This document shows positions 1 through 12,082 of a DNA stretch of 34,253 nt, one piece after another (the first letter of the stretch is position 1; every line of letters begins with the position of its first letter). This DNA comes from Neolecta irregularis DAH-3 (Eukaryota; Ascomycota; Neolectomycetes; Neolectales; Neolectaceae), in assembly GCA_001929475.1 (NCBI GenBank), contig LXFE01003412.1:403-34655 (forward strand), given 5' to 3'. A model generated the notes under the pieces. That model saw only the letters and a list, made by a program, of their open reading frames with translations, had not been told where the DNA came from and searched no databases. Made by a program: the position numbers and the translations under genes.

Positions 1-1
1 G

Positions 2-382
2 CGTGTCTCCTCAGCTTCGCAATCTCGCCCGGTCCGCAGGTGTCCCTCCATCCTGCATCCTTGGAACCCACCAGCCGTAGAGACTGTCGCGCTTTTCAGC
101 AACCGGAAATTCTCCGGCAAATCGTATTCTTGCACATCGTCCCCGCAATTTCCTGCATATCCCGAGATAATGCTCCTCGTGTCGCTTTCTCAAAAGAGTA
201 GTTGCTTTCTGCAAAAGTCCCACCAAGACCCGAAACTTGCCAACCGCGAAATTCCCCGGACATTTGCTCTATTGACACGCAACAGCGCACAGAATATGTC
301 TCACAGACTCCCGAGATCCAAGACTGCCGGCCGTGCCAGCAAGATCAGATCATTCTTGACCGTTATGACGACCCGAAATTAA
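2..382 (+). CDS. Edge-truncated open reading frame, unassigned
   Basis: One + strand frame is open from the left edge of the window to a TAA at 380-382, about 126 codons. It may be the 3' end of a gene that starts outside. The first ATG inside is at 170. The translation is basic and Ser-rich at its C-terminus and shows no motif I recognise. The opposite strand has shorter open frames over the same GC-richer sequence, so coding is not proven. It could also be a transposon or gene relic. Confidence 0.25.
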   Translation, partial: RVSSASQSRPVRRCPSILHPWNPPAVETVALFSNRKFSGKSYSCTSSPQFPAYPEIMLLVSLSQKSSCFLQKSHQDPKLANREIPRTFALLTRNSAQNMSHRLPRSKTAGRASKIRSFLTVMTTRN

Positions 383-527
383 TATTCATATTATAGAACA
401 CTGTTTTGATGTTTTATTCCAAATGGAATTTTTGCAAAATGGTATGGTGTAGTGTTCTCCCTTTGCCTGCTTGCTAATATGAACTTTCAAACAAACTGAA
501 CACTCCGCATTAGCCTCAATACAACCA

Positions 528-851
528 TTGCCTCGCTGCATTTACACCTTGGCGCAGTGGGACCCCAACGGCAGTGTCAAGCAAACTATCCCCCCTCTCC
601 GAGCCGCCCTTGGGCTCTCACCATCTGATTTCGTGACACACAGGGTTATGAACTCAAGACGCGTGGAGGTTACAAGACCTTGGATCAATGTCATTAATTT
701 GCGACTGCACGATGAGATCTTGCATAGATTTTCATTAAACATGTTCTATGCAATGAGCGCCCTTAATTATGAAAAGTCGCCGATCTTCACTCCCCGTTTC
801 GTGTCCATCATCGCTCAAAACAGAGCGACTCGAGAAACCCTCCTGGCATAA
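528..851 (+). CDS. Unassigned ORF, about 107 codons
   Basis: This open frame ends at TAA 849-851. The first codon of the open stretch is TTG; the first in-frame ATG is at about 648, so only about 67 residues could be made from an ATG unless an upstream exon exists. I see no signal peptide, membrane segment or family motif. It sits upstream of nothing obvious and beyond the 3' end of the convergent phosphoacetylglucosamine mutase gene. It could be a chance frame or a relic. Confidence 0.2.
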   Translation: MPRCIYTLAQWDPNGSVKQTIPPLRAALGLSPSDFVTHRVMNSRRVEVTRPWINVINLRLHDEILHRFSLNMFYAMSALNYEKSPIFTPRFVSIIAQNRATRETLLA

Positions 852-957
852 TAGGGAATAGTTTTACTCAAAAGCTGCAAATAATAAATAGAAAACAGAG
901 TGATCTTGACAACCACAACACCTAATGCGCAATAATGATCCACACTAGCAACAGAAA

Positions 958-2837
958 TTAGGATACCAGTGCCATAATCCTCATTCCAAGGTCATCTGCC
1001 TCGCTTCTGGTTTTAGCTTCCGCGTATATTCGGACTAGATCCTCGGTCCCCGAAGCCCTATCTTATCAGGTTGGTTCACACAGACGGCTTACCGGACGAA
1101 TGCTCTTCCATCACTATATTTAGCCACAAGCTCGTCGATCTTTTCTTGGAGGCCTTCAGGCTTTACCAGCTTGCGTTCAGCATCAGTGGTGACGAACAGA
1201 CTTTGATCTTTGACAACTTTCTTAAATAACCGGTTAGGTAGGTCTGTATACGCCGAATCCCATTCGCTGGGCCCCCATCCTTTTGACGCAAGGATGGCCT
1301 CAACTAAAAGGAGATCAGACAAAGCGTCTCCAACCGTTTGGTTGATGAGATTGCTTAGCCCTCGAAGAGATTCCAAAGCAGAATGTTGGGCCGGTGACGA
1401 CGCTTCGTGGGTCTCCAAAAGAGCAAGAGCTGTGGGACTAAACAAAACTGTACCATGGCCATTGGCTTCAAAGTATATCCCGATATCGTATCGTTGGGCA
1501 GCATGATGAAGATGCTTAACGCCCGTGGCAACACAAGTCACTGGAAGTTTCTGTTCGTGAGTATGACACAGGATGTATATTTACCAAGGTCTTTGTGAGA
1601 TAATTTGTAGAGTTCCCATTTGCATATGCGGTCTGTACAATTCCGATCTTCAAGTCGATACCAGCAGACTTTACTAGATCCTGGAAAAACATGGCGGCTA
1701 GCCCGGCGATTTTATCGCCATCCAATAAGCGAAACGATCCATCTGGAAATTTGTACGAATAAAATGCCTAGTACACGTACCCTGTCCGGCGTAATAGTAG
1801 ATTATGCGATCAGCATCTCCGTCGAGACTCGCATGTCTTTGGAGGGGAGTCAGTTTGGTTCCTGGAGGCGGTTTCTGAAATGTTTTCACAAAATCTGCGC
1901 CACACTATACCGGGATCAGATTGGCATAGTGGCTTGGATCATGCCTGACGGTTCAAGATATCCGGGTCACTGACATCATCCTGCGTAATGACCAAGTCAA
2001 GGCATTCTTCTCCAAGATACTTCTTCAATTCGCGTAGCTTGGGCCCTCCTACACCGTTTGCACAGTCGACATAAACTGTAGATCCTCTTGGCTTTTCTTT
2101 TAGCAATTTTCGAAAAGCAATCGAAAGTTTTTGATAGTAGCCACTTTCCGTGGGTTCTCCATAAGGCGATACCGTTCCGACAGTGTTGAGAGCTCGAACG
2201 AGGTAATGCAACTGTGGAGTAGTCTTAACTCCATGGTCTGTAGAAGTAGCGCCAATTGCATCGAGTGCATCCTTCAGCGTTTGAGCCAATACCTCTCCAG
2301 AAGGTCTTTAGATCAGCAAAACACCAAAAGAACAAAATATACCTCGTATCCCTTGCATATATTACATTCATTCCTCCTTGCATATCGATTTTAGTAACTT
2401 TTACGATCTTTTCAATCTCTTTTTGTAGTTCCTCGTCTGTCTCTGCATTGGCCAGACTCGTTACATATGTCTCCCAACTTTTTTCTAGCATTCCACCCTG
2501 AGGATCAACCAGTTTGATTCCATTATCCTATCACTATTACAAATTATGGGATGATGGAGTTTTCACCGGAGCAGGATTGTGGCTCGCGGTGATCATAACT
2601 CCAACAGTTTGTCCATTTAACTTGCGGGATCGCAAAGCAGCGGATAATCCGACTCTATATACGACTGAATCCAGAAAATCGGCCCTATTTGAAACAGTCA
2701 GTCATACAACAATAGTCTTTTCAAAAAGAAAAGCTGGCTTACTGCATTCGAAACCCAGCTGTTCCATAACTAAATGTCGCACCCTCAGGCTTTGGATGTC
2801 GCAGCGAAGCACTGATGATATTTCCAATGTTTTTCAT
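958..2837 (-). CDS. PCM1: Phosphoacetylglucosamine mutase (N-acetylglucosamine-phosphate mutase)
   Basis: This cytosolic enzyme interconverts GlcNAc-6-P and GlcNAc-1-P in UDP-GlcNAc synthesis, feeding chitin, N-glycans and GPI anchors. Splicing gives 532 aa, the usual family length. Exons (descending): 2837-2743, 2684-2567, 2527-2343, 2305-1945, 1904-1781, 1742-1585, 1550-1093, 1057-958. Family hallmarks appear in order: YGTAGFR near the N-terminus; the phosphoserine loop [24 protein letters not shown]; the metal loop [14 protein letters not shown]; the substrate loop [13 protein letters not shown]; and the phosphate-binding loop FVRASGTED. The last is written FVRPSGTED in many homologues. 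The ATG at 2837 opens a frame leading into [17 protein letters not shown]. The intron at 1905-1944 has a GC donor (CAG|GCATGA) and rejoins LNRQ to CGADF. The intron at 1551-1584 is only 34 bp. No disruption is seen, so I consider the gene functional. Confidence 0.95.
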
Positions 2838-3557
2838 GTAGTGTAGATGTTATTGAATGACCTGGTCCAAGGCGATGGCTTGATTTAAAGGAAGGCGGCT
2901 AACCAAAGGGAGTGAGTGGGTGGGTACCCAAGGAGGTTCGAAATGAGTGCAATAAATACATTCTTCCGACAAACTAGAATTCCTGATATTCTCTACCTGC
3001 CTCAGCCATATAGCAACCACCTATTCTCGCAAATTAAAAAGGTTCGTTTGCATCAGTCTTTCTTTTGAGGGCTTGCATTCTTATGATGAACACGTTAGGG
3101 GCCAGCTGAATCAGGTTGTGCTCCTGTCAAGAAGATACAACTGTCATGATCTCCGAAACCTGACAATCATAAAATTAATCTGTTCTGAGGGATTCAAGTC
3201 TCCTATTTTCAAAACTTTCTTTCTGGAAGCACTAGAAACTGATAGTCCAGGGTATATTCGTTATCAATCTAGGAATCAATAACTTCACTACTAATTTCAT
3301 TGTCTTTTTCTGAGATACAATGGAGATACGACTCGATTTTGACTTCCTTTCGGTGTCCTTAGTCTCAATGAGCAGTACTCTAACATTTGACGAATAACTA
3401 ACGAGCGACGGGACTAAACTCTATCACGTTGCTCAAGAAGACTTTGTCAATATCCGAATACCCAGCCGTAGGCTTGGCGGAATTTCAAACTAGCCAGATC
3501 AGCTTACTTCACATCAATCTTTCAAAGACGGGAAATCTAGTCTAAACGCCCGTTATG
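2838..3557. other. Intergenic stretch, no supported gene
   Basis: This is upstream sequence of the mutase gene. It contains one short + strand frame (3073-3282, ending YIRYQSRNQ) and a short coding-looking + strand run around 3430-3493 (VAQEDFVNIRIPSRR). Neither has a start, splice context or family match. They may be outlying pieces of the degenerate region that follows. Confidence 0.4.
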
Positions 3558-5162
3558 ACGGCCTTGTATATTAATTATCCATTCTACAATCAATCATATA
3601 TCTATTTATAAACGCTTTCTCGGAGCAGGGCCCAACATTCCTACTTCCGGGCAGGTTTTGACGGTGCTTCGATATCCATCGCAACGTAGTTTGCTGCAAA
3701 TCGACAACTCTAAGTTAATATTATCTTTGAACATGGGAAAGAGGTTTCAACTTATATTTAAATTATTTGCGGAGGAACTTGATGTTTTGAGAATCCGCAT
3801 TTGACTTCTCTGGAGCGATCCAGTAAAATTTGAACAAGATACTTGAAATTCAAGAAATCTTGGATGAGTGCAACACGTCGCAATTACTGCACAAGAATTC
3901 TACTTCCAAAGCAATTATTTGCTTGCCAGGCAAGCAGTGCATCTTCAAATGAAGATGTGAAACACTAAGAGAGATTCGGGCTGCACCAGCGAATCAAATT
4001 ATAAATATTGTGTTCATACCGGGCGAATTATGGGTCTAAACCGATTGTTTAGAAGTTTCTCACATCAGAATATGAATGGTATTCAATAAATTGAACAGCT
4101 GTGCACTGATGTGTCTATTTGGCCTGAATCAGCAGAGAAGCATTATAAGATACCCTTCAAAATAGAAAGAAATCCCTTGCCTTAGTGCTTGACCAATCCA
4201 TATCTACGATTCTCGCATACGGCTCAATGGCGTCCACCTTGTATATGACTTCAATCTTCGAGTTAAATCCTGTATTTCCCAAGCACTTCAAAAATGTTAA
4301 CGATTCAGGTTCCAGATGTAAATAATTATAAGAACCCAAGGAATAGATCTTCTCAATGTAATTCATTCATTGAAACATATTGTAAAGGTGTTGAAACGCC
4401 TATCATTCGACAGCCAAGAAAAGTTCCCAGTACGATACTTTCCTAGAAATAGAACAAATTACCGATCAACTTAGCAAGATCGCCCAGAGTTTCACGAAAA
4501 CAAGCCGCTTTACCAAATCCAAAGATTCCGACGCTGTGCGTCAAACTAAAACCAGTATCTCCGCGAAAGAGAAATCGGAATGGGAGCAAAATACCCCAAT
4601 CCATAACCCTTTTGCGATCATCCTCTTCCTGCTCAACAATCAGGCCTCATGGTTCCAGAGACAAATCAACGGACACATGCGCAGCCGAAATATCGAAAGC
4701 GCTTCACACGGTTACCGGTGAACAAATACACGGCAATGATTTGATTGAACCTGAAACGATTGGTGAACCAGGAACACGATTATGGAACGCAAAGATTAAC
4801 GCCAGAAGACTGGCTAGAGAGGTTGATATAGCCGAGTTTTTGCGACTAGAAGCTTTATTCTGTCGTTAAGCCTGTGAATAAATTATAGATATTGTAAATA
4901 TCTTTGGGGAGGATTGGTATTATAACAAACTTGTATCCGGCAGATCAAGGACCAGTACAAAAAGATTGACGAAGATGTCCAAACTTTCAAGCCTATAAGT
5001 TTCAGGATCCAGAGAAAATTCTTCATAGATGGGAATATATTGTGGGAGCGTAGGGTACTGCAAAGAGAGAAAAGATTTGGAGATCTGATTCAACTCAATA
5101 CATATGTAGCATCCAATCTATTGTACTGTCTATACGACTTTCTTGTCGTTAATAGCGAGTAA
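3558..5162 (+). pseudogene. Degenerate or unresolved multi-segment gene, product unknown
   Basis: Several + strand segments read like protein but lie in different frames. One is 3558-3803 (includes YKRFLGAGPNIPTSGQ). Another is about 4029-4200 (MGLNRLFRSF; CTDVSIWPESAEKHYKIPF). A third is about 4150-4290 (SISTILAYGSMASTLYM). The next is 4391-4720 (DTFLEIEQITDQLSKIAQ, then HNPFAIILFLLNNQASWF). It is followed by about 4690-4869 (TVTGEQIHGNDLIEPETIGE, RLWNAKINARRLAREVDI). The last is 4926-5162 (QIKDQYKKIDEDVQTFKPIS, ILWERRVLQREKRFGDLIQL). The later segments flow into one another in sense, but no GT-AG intron of the right phase joins them, and frames break near 4700 and 4870. I infer a decayed gene, or a multi-exon gene whose splicing I could not solve. 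The last segment overlaps the 3' end of FKBP12 on the other strand. I do not recognise the family. Confidence 0.4.
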
Positions 5163-5641
5163 CTCGACTTCGAAGACTGAGGGAGATTACTAGATGAAAG
5201 ATAAAAGGAATTTGTACTTAGAGTAGCATTGGAAGGAATAAGCCCAGGGAAGCTAGGGAATCAGAGACGCTGGACCAAAAGTGAATCATACCCCTGTTCG
5301 CCGTAGGCGTAGTCACCAGTAATTGTAAGCCTGGCCTTCTCCCCAAGACTCATGGTAGGGACACTTTCATCCCAACCTTTAATGACTTGGCTAACTCCGA
5401 TTTTGGTCTGAAAAGGCTTTCCTCGATCGACAGAGGAGTCAAACTTCTTGCCGCTTTCAAGTGTTCCGATATAATGCATTTGGACACTGCGAAAAGTCAG
5501 TCAACGGATTTATAGGTTATGGCTCTCTACGTATCACCGCTCTTTGGGTAGTCCGTTTCATTACCGATCTAAATATCAGTCAGCACTTCCTATCGTTGGT
5601 ATATCAGTACATACTGCAATTATCTCTTTTGTGACACCCAT
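5130..5641 (-). CDS. FPR1: FK506-binding protein, FKBP12-type peptidyl-prolyl isomerase
   Basis: This is a single-domain cytosolic prolyl isomerase; the family binds FK506 and rapamycin. The spliced product is 113 aa, the normal FKBP12 size. Exons: 5641-5615, 5568-5531, 5486-5292, 5252-5218, 5176-5130. The order of motifs is typical: MGVTKEIIA, VQMHYIGTLESGKKFDSS, GVSQVIKGWDESV, MSLGEKARLTI, DYAYGEQG, FPGLIPSNATLIFEVELL. These include the Tyr, Asp, Trp, Tyr and Phe positions that line the binding pocket. The loop reads GLIPSNA where many homologues have IPPNA. All four introns are 39-46 bp. The last exon is antisense to the end of the degenerate + strand segment at 4926-5162. Confidence 0.95.
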
Positions 5642-5953
5642 ATCGATGATAGATTCTGTCGAGGAATACGGAAGGAAGACACGAGGTCGAGTCTTAAAGT
5701 AGCAGGCAGAAAAGCCTTACACCATATGACGATGCAATTGCAAAACTCCATGTTATTTAAGATACAACGCACGAGATTTCTTTATGTATACTCAGTTATA
5801 TCTATTATAACTACATTTAAAGGAAAACTGTTACTGAAACGAAGGAAAAAAACCAAAAGAAATAAAACGCTGTCCTCGAGGTCGATAAAGCATACGCCAA
5901 CCAACCAAACTATATACATATTAATGAGAATAAACTCCCAGTACAAAAATTAT

Positions 5954-8900
5954 TTATGTTTTTCTTGATCTTCGTAATGAAACAGCTGGCTTGGTGGCAA
6001 CAGCTTTTGTCTTTCGATCTGTAGACAGCTCGGTTTGAGTGTTTGTTGTATTTCGTTTACGAGTTTTGGCAACAGGTTCTTCAACTTGGGAAGCTGATTC
6101 AATCCCTCGCTTTCGTGAGACTCGTTTAGACATAGGCTTATCAGCAAGAATATGGTCTTCAACAGGAATTGTCTTTCTTTCTGTCGCCTTTTTCCCTCGA
6201 ACGTTGACTGAAATCTTTGTTGACAAATTAACAGCGTCCGCTTCGGAAACAGGTTGCTTGGCTTTCCCATGACGTTCCTTCGTTAACACAAATCCTTTGA
6301 CAACCTGTTCTTCCACTTGTTGAGATGACGACGGTTCGACCTTCCTTGCTCTTCGAGAACTGCGCATAGTCCCCTGTGTAGATTCTTCGAGAGTAGTCAG
6401 CTCAAGTTCTGGTTCCTGAGCTAGGGCAGCTTTTTTCCCACGACCATGTTTCGTTGTAGGTTTTGTTGACACAACAGTAGATTCGGCACCTTGTGATACC
6501 TCAAGAATGGGGCTGGGAGCGCTTTTATTTCGTGCATTTTGATCTAAATCCATTGGAACTTCATCAGATGTCTTTAATGCTGTAGCACGTTTGCGCCCAC
6601 GAATTGGTTTAGTGGCCGACTCGGCAGATTTGATTACTGCTTGGCCTTTCTCAGAAAAATCGCTTAGCCGTCGCAAACAAGCCAATTTAGCTGGTGGTTT
6701 TAGACTAGGATCTTCAATCACGATACGCTTACGACCTCGACCTGCTCTCTTCGGAGCTTCTTCGAGGACTAGAGGATCTTCAGATAGGGAGTCCAGATGC
6801 TTTAGCTTCTCTTTTCGACTGCGAGTAGTCTTTTGGGGCTGACTAGAGTAATCTTTTGCTTCAGCAGGCTCTGCTATAGTGTCAACGAGAATCTTGGAGC
6901 CCGCCACATCAGCTTTCCTTCGACTGCGGTCGCTCTTTTGGGCAAATTGAGTAGCTTCAGACGGCTCAGTTGTAGGAGTAAAAAATTCATTCTTAGTTTG
7001 ACGTCGACGGTGACTGGTGGCATTTTCAGGAAGTTCTTCAACCACAGAATTATCCCCGGTTAGATCAACGACATGGTTGTTATCCAGCGGTCTTCTGGAC
7101 GTTCTCTGGTTCGCCGAATTAGATTTATTTGTACCTTCCACTCCAATGGATTCAAACTCTTCTTGCTGAGGCAGAGGCTGATCTTTGGCTTCTTTTCCGC
7201 GTCTGGTGATCCTGTTCGAGGCCTTGCGCAAGGCAACTGGCCTACGAGTCGATACAGGCTCCGTTAAGACTAGAGACAGCTTCTCTAGTGGAGTTTCTTT
7301 CTCATGGACGGAGTCTGCCGAAGGCATCTCATTTGCTGTTTGTAGACGTTCTGATTGGTTATTCGTAGTTCTTCTTGAAAATCGATCGCGGCCTTGTTTC
7401 GCGGGGACCGACCCTATGACTGAATTATTCTCTGCCTGGACAACGTCCACTGTTTCAGGTTGTGGAGAAAGTTCAACCTTCTCTGCTCGTGGCTTTCTTC
7501 CACGACGTCTAGAGGTCTTCTTCGCTTTGTCATCAGTTGAAGGTTGTGATAAAGCCCTTTGTGAAGTCTCGATGTATGGTGACGACTGAGCGGCGCGGCT
7601 ACGACGAGATATCCTCGAGTTCAACTCGGCTACTGTATTTTCCTCGATGTGATCTTGAGTTTCAACAAAAACTTGAGAATCATCTGAAGACAAATGTTCC
7701 AGAGGAGTTTCAGATCCGGGTTCTTTCATTCTTTGAACATTTTCACCGACTTCTTCGGCGGAAAATCCAGTAGTCGTGACTTCCACAACAATCTCGGGTT
7801 GTGGTAAGGCCACCTTTTTGCCTCGCGTACGTTTTTTGCGGGGTTTGGACTCAACCACTACGACAGGTTGATTGGAAGGCTTGGTGGGATTACCTCTAGA
7901 AGTCGCTATACCTCCACGTCGAACGATTTCATTAGTCTGTTGAGCAGGAGTTGAAGCATTGTTAGGTTCGGTTTGCCTTTCTTTCATATCGACTACAGGC
8001 GAAGAACCCGTTCTTTTTTCGAGATTCTTCCGCGTTGAAGTTGAAAGTTCGCTTTCAAGGCTTGACTCTGTATCCGAAAGCGGGCGACTAAGACTGTCTC
8101 TGATTTGCGAGGGGGGTTGAATCAGCAAAGGAGACCCAACTTCGACGGTTGCTTCTTCGCAAGTCTCTTGTATAATCATTTCACATTGAAACGTCAATTC
8201 CCCTTCAAATTTGCCTTCAATGATGTCATCCGGTTTTTGAGTGATTTCTTCTACGATTGCTGACTGGGGTATATCGGTGGAGTGAAAAACATGTTCTTCA
8301 TTCCTCTCCAGCTGTTCCGTGATATTATCTTGTCCTTGCTGAATTTGCTCCATTTCTAGATACTTAGCAACCTTGAAGTGTTTGGATTCACCTTCAGCTG
8401 CTTCCAAAACTTGGAGTTCCCCACCAATAATTTTCTCGGGAATAAGTGCTTCCTGAATTGCCGGTTGTTCTTCTATAGGCGTCTCCAGAATGCGATCGTC
8501 AGTAGCCGACAAACCAGTCAATGCACTTTCTTCGATAGTATCTTGTGTCATCTCAAGTGCCTTTTGTGTTAACACAACACGGGGAATCTTCATACCTCTT
8601 CAAAAGTGTTTGGAACTTGCACAGGAGCGACTGCCGGGGCTTCTTCACCCAACTGATTGCATAAAAGCTCAAAGCTCTAAATAATCAGTAGCCCAAATGC
8701 ACATGAATACTTACATCTTCGTGTGCACTCGGGGCTTGGTACTGTTCAACCACCTCTGCAGCGACTGGACGCTCACATCCGTGTTGCGCTGCTTCGTTAT
8801 AGTTCTGATCGGTATCATCGTGGGTTTCTTCGTAGAGTACATTCTCGTTTTTATGTTCATTTCCAACGTGCTGGATAGATGAAGTGTCATTAATCGCAGC

Positions 8901-11900
8901 GAGAATATCTGATCCCGTAATCGAGATGATTGAATCATTTGCTTCATCAGTAAACTCGTGCACTGCTGTAGACTGTCGAGCGATTTTAGGTAACGGTGAG
9001 AGTAGACTCTGTACAATCTCATCCCCAGCACTCTGTATAATGTTAGCCTTTGCACGACACAACATGAGGTACGTTGTCTTCTGAGAAGGTAAAGGAAATA
9101 TTATCCTCATAAACTGACTTGGGGACAGTTTGCATTGGTTCCTGGATTACAGCAAACTGTTGTTTGAGAGGTGAGGAAGTCTTTTTAGTAGGAACAGCAG
9201 CAAACTCCACTGTTTCAGAGATCACTTGATTATCGGTCGCAGGACCAGCAGATGCATGCGCAGGCAAGGACATTCGAGGTGTCATCTGCAATAGAGCGGC
9301 AAATTGAGGAGTGCTTTCCCTTCGGTCGACATCTGCAACAGCAGGAAAAAGAAATCTCTGTGTAATGGTCTCGTTCCTATTAGCCGCTGCATTCTTTCGA
9401 GGACTTATTTGTGGGTCAAATGACTCTCGTACAGGTCGAGATGTGAAGCTAGACTGAACTGAATTAGCTGTCAAGTTTCGCGGGCTTCGACGGCTGGAGT
9501 TTTGTTGATAATGGGGTTCTTCAACAGGTGTTTGTTGACCAGGTAATGAAGAAGTCACTGGTGACTCGAATAGAAGTGGATTGTCGGAAACTATACGAGG
9601 GCTAACTCGAGTTGATGTAGATTGATTGACCGGTACTTGGAAGGGAGACGAGCTAGGTGTTTCCTCCGTTAAAGAAATTGGAGTCGATGCTACCTTTCGA
9701 GGACTTGCTCGATTTGGAGTGGATGATGGGTGTTCAGTGTGTTGCTTTCGTGGACTTGGTCGCGAGAGTACTGAAGATTCTGGGGGTTGATAAGATGCTG
9801 CTTTTCGTGGACTCAATCGAACCGGTGTCAATTCAATCGGTGCCAAGGAAAGTGCAATTGGCGAGGAATGCTTGCGAGGGCTCGTGCGAGGAGTAGCTCT
9901 CGGTTCTTCCCCGAAAAGTTCTTGGGAGAGATACTCTCTGCTTTGCTGCAACTGTTCAACCTCAATCGTATGTCCATCAATCGGAATATGGTCATCCATA
10001 TTTTCCACAAGTTCATGATTAGGGACTTCTGCTGCTGAATGGACAGGGGTATTTTTCAACGGGCTGCTCTTTATAGGACTTCTTGTCCTTAATTTTTTGA
10101 ATCGCCTATCAGCATCGCCAGGCGTGCCACGGGTTCGTTTCGAAACGAGCGGTGCAGGTGGACTTCCCTGGATGAATCGCCGTTTTCGAGGACGGCCAGA
10201 ATCCATAGGGGTTGATGCAGCTCGTTTCTGTCCTGCAATGGAGGGAACTTCACCGACCGGACTTTGCGGTCCGGGGGCAAACTGAGAGCGAGAAGACGAG
10301 GGTCGCTTGAACACATGCTCTGTATTATCAACATCTGAAGATTCTTTGAGATGAAGATCCAACAAATCTGCATATGGAGAAGGTATCGATCGAACGTCAA
10401 AGTCGGAATCCTTGAGCACCTTGAATGAAGAATCCTCATCTTTGAGTTTCAATATGCTATTATTCTCAGCCTGAAGCGACTCGTCCAGTTCTGCAGCTAA
10501 GTCATTCATATCGGATGAATTGGAGGTCACGGAATCGGTTCGTTTAAAGCGAGCTGGTGCAATGCGAAGGGAAGCAAGATCCTCAGCCTTGGAAGACTTC
10601 TGTCCAATCATAACTGGATAACTGTTTTCGTCGGTCTCGGTTTGATCGTAAATTCCTAGCTTTCTTCGTTCCTCTTGGGACAATTTCTGGAAAAAGGCCG
10701 GCGGTGTCACTCCTGGTAGCCGCGGGAGAGAAGGTTTTGCAAGGCTTGGTTTGAGAGCAGGTACTCCTCGTGGTGTTGATTGTGGATTATATTCACCTGC
10801 ACCAACGCTGGGATTGTTATATGTGGCAGCATTGAGAATCGTGTTATCAATGCTCGGCGACAAAGAAAGCGATTGTCGAAGGCAAAATTCTGGAAGAATA
10901 AGACTATGTTCGCCAGCCCCAGATGATGGTGAATCCTGAGCAAGATTGGTAACCTGCAGTCTGGATGGGGATTGCGGGTTTCTTGAAGGAACTGACCATT
11001 TGTTCCCTGGCGAAAATGACAAGGACCTCGCAGGACTAAGTGTCACCTCGGGGATAGACGAATTAGCTAGTTCGAGTTTCGCAACACGCGCGTCATGCGG
11101 GATTTCGAGAGGCTCAACACGGGCAAGAAAAGGCGAAGATGGGATTTCTGCTGGTATATCATCTTTGCGAGATGAATCCTTATAGGCTTCATAACTTAAA
11201 GGGTGCTCGTTTGATGAAAGGCTGGTTCCGCAAAGAGATTCGACGTTTGGTTTATTGACTGGTTTCCGTGAGGTAGGCAAGGAGGCCAGCGATGGAGATC
11301 GAATGTTTCGAACGAGAGGACATGTCCTTGTCTCAGCTATACGCAAAGCCGGAGAAGCCAACCGGGGGGTATGAGTCGAAGCAGCTGCTATAAAAGGCGA
11401 CGAAGTGGGAGACTCATCTTCTCTAGCATCTCGTGGAGTCTTCGCAGCAGGACAATGGGCCTTTGGAATCAGTAGTGAATCCATAGAAGGACTATACAAG
11501 CCTGCGAGGGGAGATGCGTACTGGAGACAAACTCTTTAGATCTGCTGGAGTGGCTTGTAGAGAATTGTTCTTCAATTTTTTAGTAGAATACTCGGTGGAG
11601 AAATATGTACCGTTTTGAGAGAAGGTGACAATGGTCTCGTGATAGATTTCTTGGGCGAAGGCGTCATCTTCAATGTTAGGCTATTGTCAATAATATGGGA
11701 ATTTACCAAAAAATGTTTTCGGTTATCTGAATATGTAAAGCGAAATTCGTGGTCAAAAATAATAATCACGTCATTGTCATTGAGCACCCTTGATTGAGTT
11801 TGTTTGAGGGCAACACCGTTAATTTGAATATCATTTGAACCGATGTTTGAACAAGTAGCCTTTAGCTAATCAATGTGCGTCCTTATGAAGACATACAACC

Positions 11901-12082
11901 TGTCCCCGTTTATCAAAATTGATCTCGCATTGTCGATCTGAGAGATAAGGACTCTTCCACATTTTAACGTCGCATTCAATATTCTTGCCGAAGGTAGTTT
12001 TTGCGCGTTTCAAGTTGAAGGTTTCATTCTCTTCGTCCGAGTTTATGATGTGTAGAGCGCCATAGTGATCGATGTCGGTCAT
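5954..12082 (-). CDS. Giant FHA-domain protein with SPRK and AT-hook-like repeats
   Basis: The spliced model gives about 1,955 aa. Exons: 12082-11897, 11865-11707, 11667-11611, 11569-11498, 11460-9073, 9032-8715, 8676-8596, 8560-5954. The second exon may instead begin at 11859. The first about 115 residues form an FHA (phosphothreonine-binding) domain, with TTFGKN, DRQCEI, a strand/loop NIGSNDIQING and NDNDVIIIFDHEFRFTY. A long, disordered, Ser/Pro-rich middle follows, with many SPR, SPRK and TPR motifs between about 9370 and 9900. These look like CDK-type sites and basic minor-groove contacts. After an acidic stretch, the C-terminal 870 residues carry repeated basic cores (RGKK, RRGRKPR, GRGRKR, RGRKRA, GRGKK), which resemble AT-hooks. 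The architecture recalls FHA scaffolds such as Ki-67 or MDC1, which suggests a chromatin role; this is inference, and no BRCT domain is seen. The downstream introns at 8561-8595, 8677-8714 and 9033-9072 are well supported by phase. The small exons near 11.5-11.7 kb are less sure. Confidence 0.85.

Noticed and set aside
8561-8595. ATG at 8593 as the start of a separate 879-aa protein
   Set aside because: These bases form a 35 bp intron with a GTTAAC branch site. The frame joins upstream exons in phase to the FHA gene.
9043-9072. A 25-bp intron ending at CAAAG before GCTAAC
   Set aside because: Using the next acceptor gives a 40 bp intron with GCTAAC as the branch site and the same reading frame, which is far more plausible.
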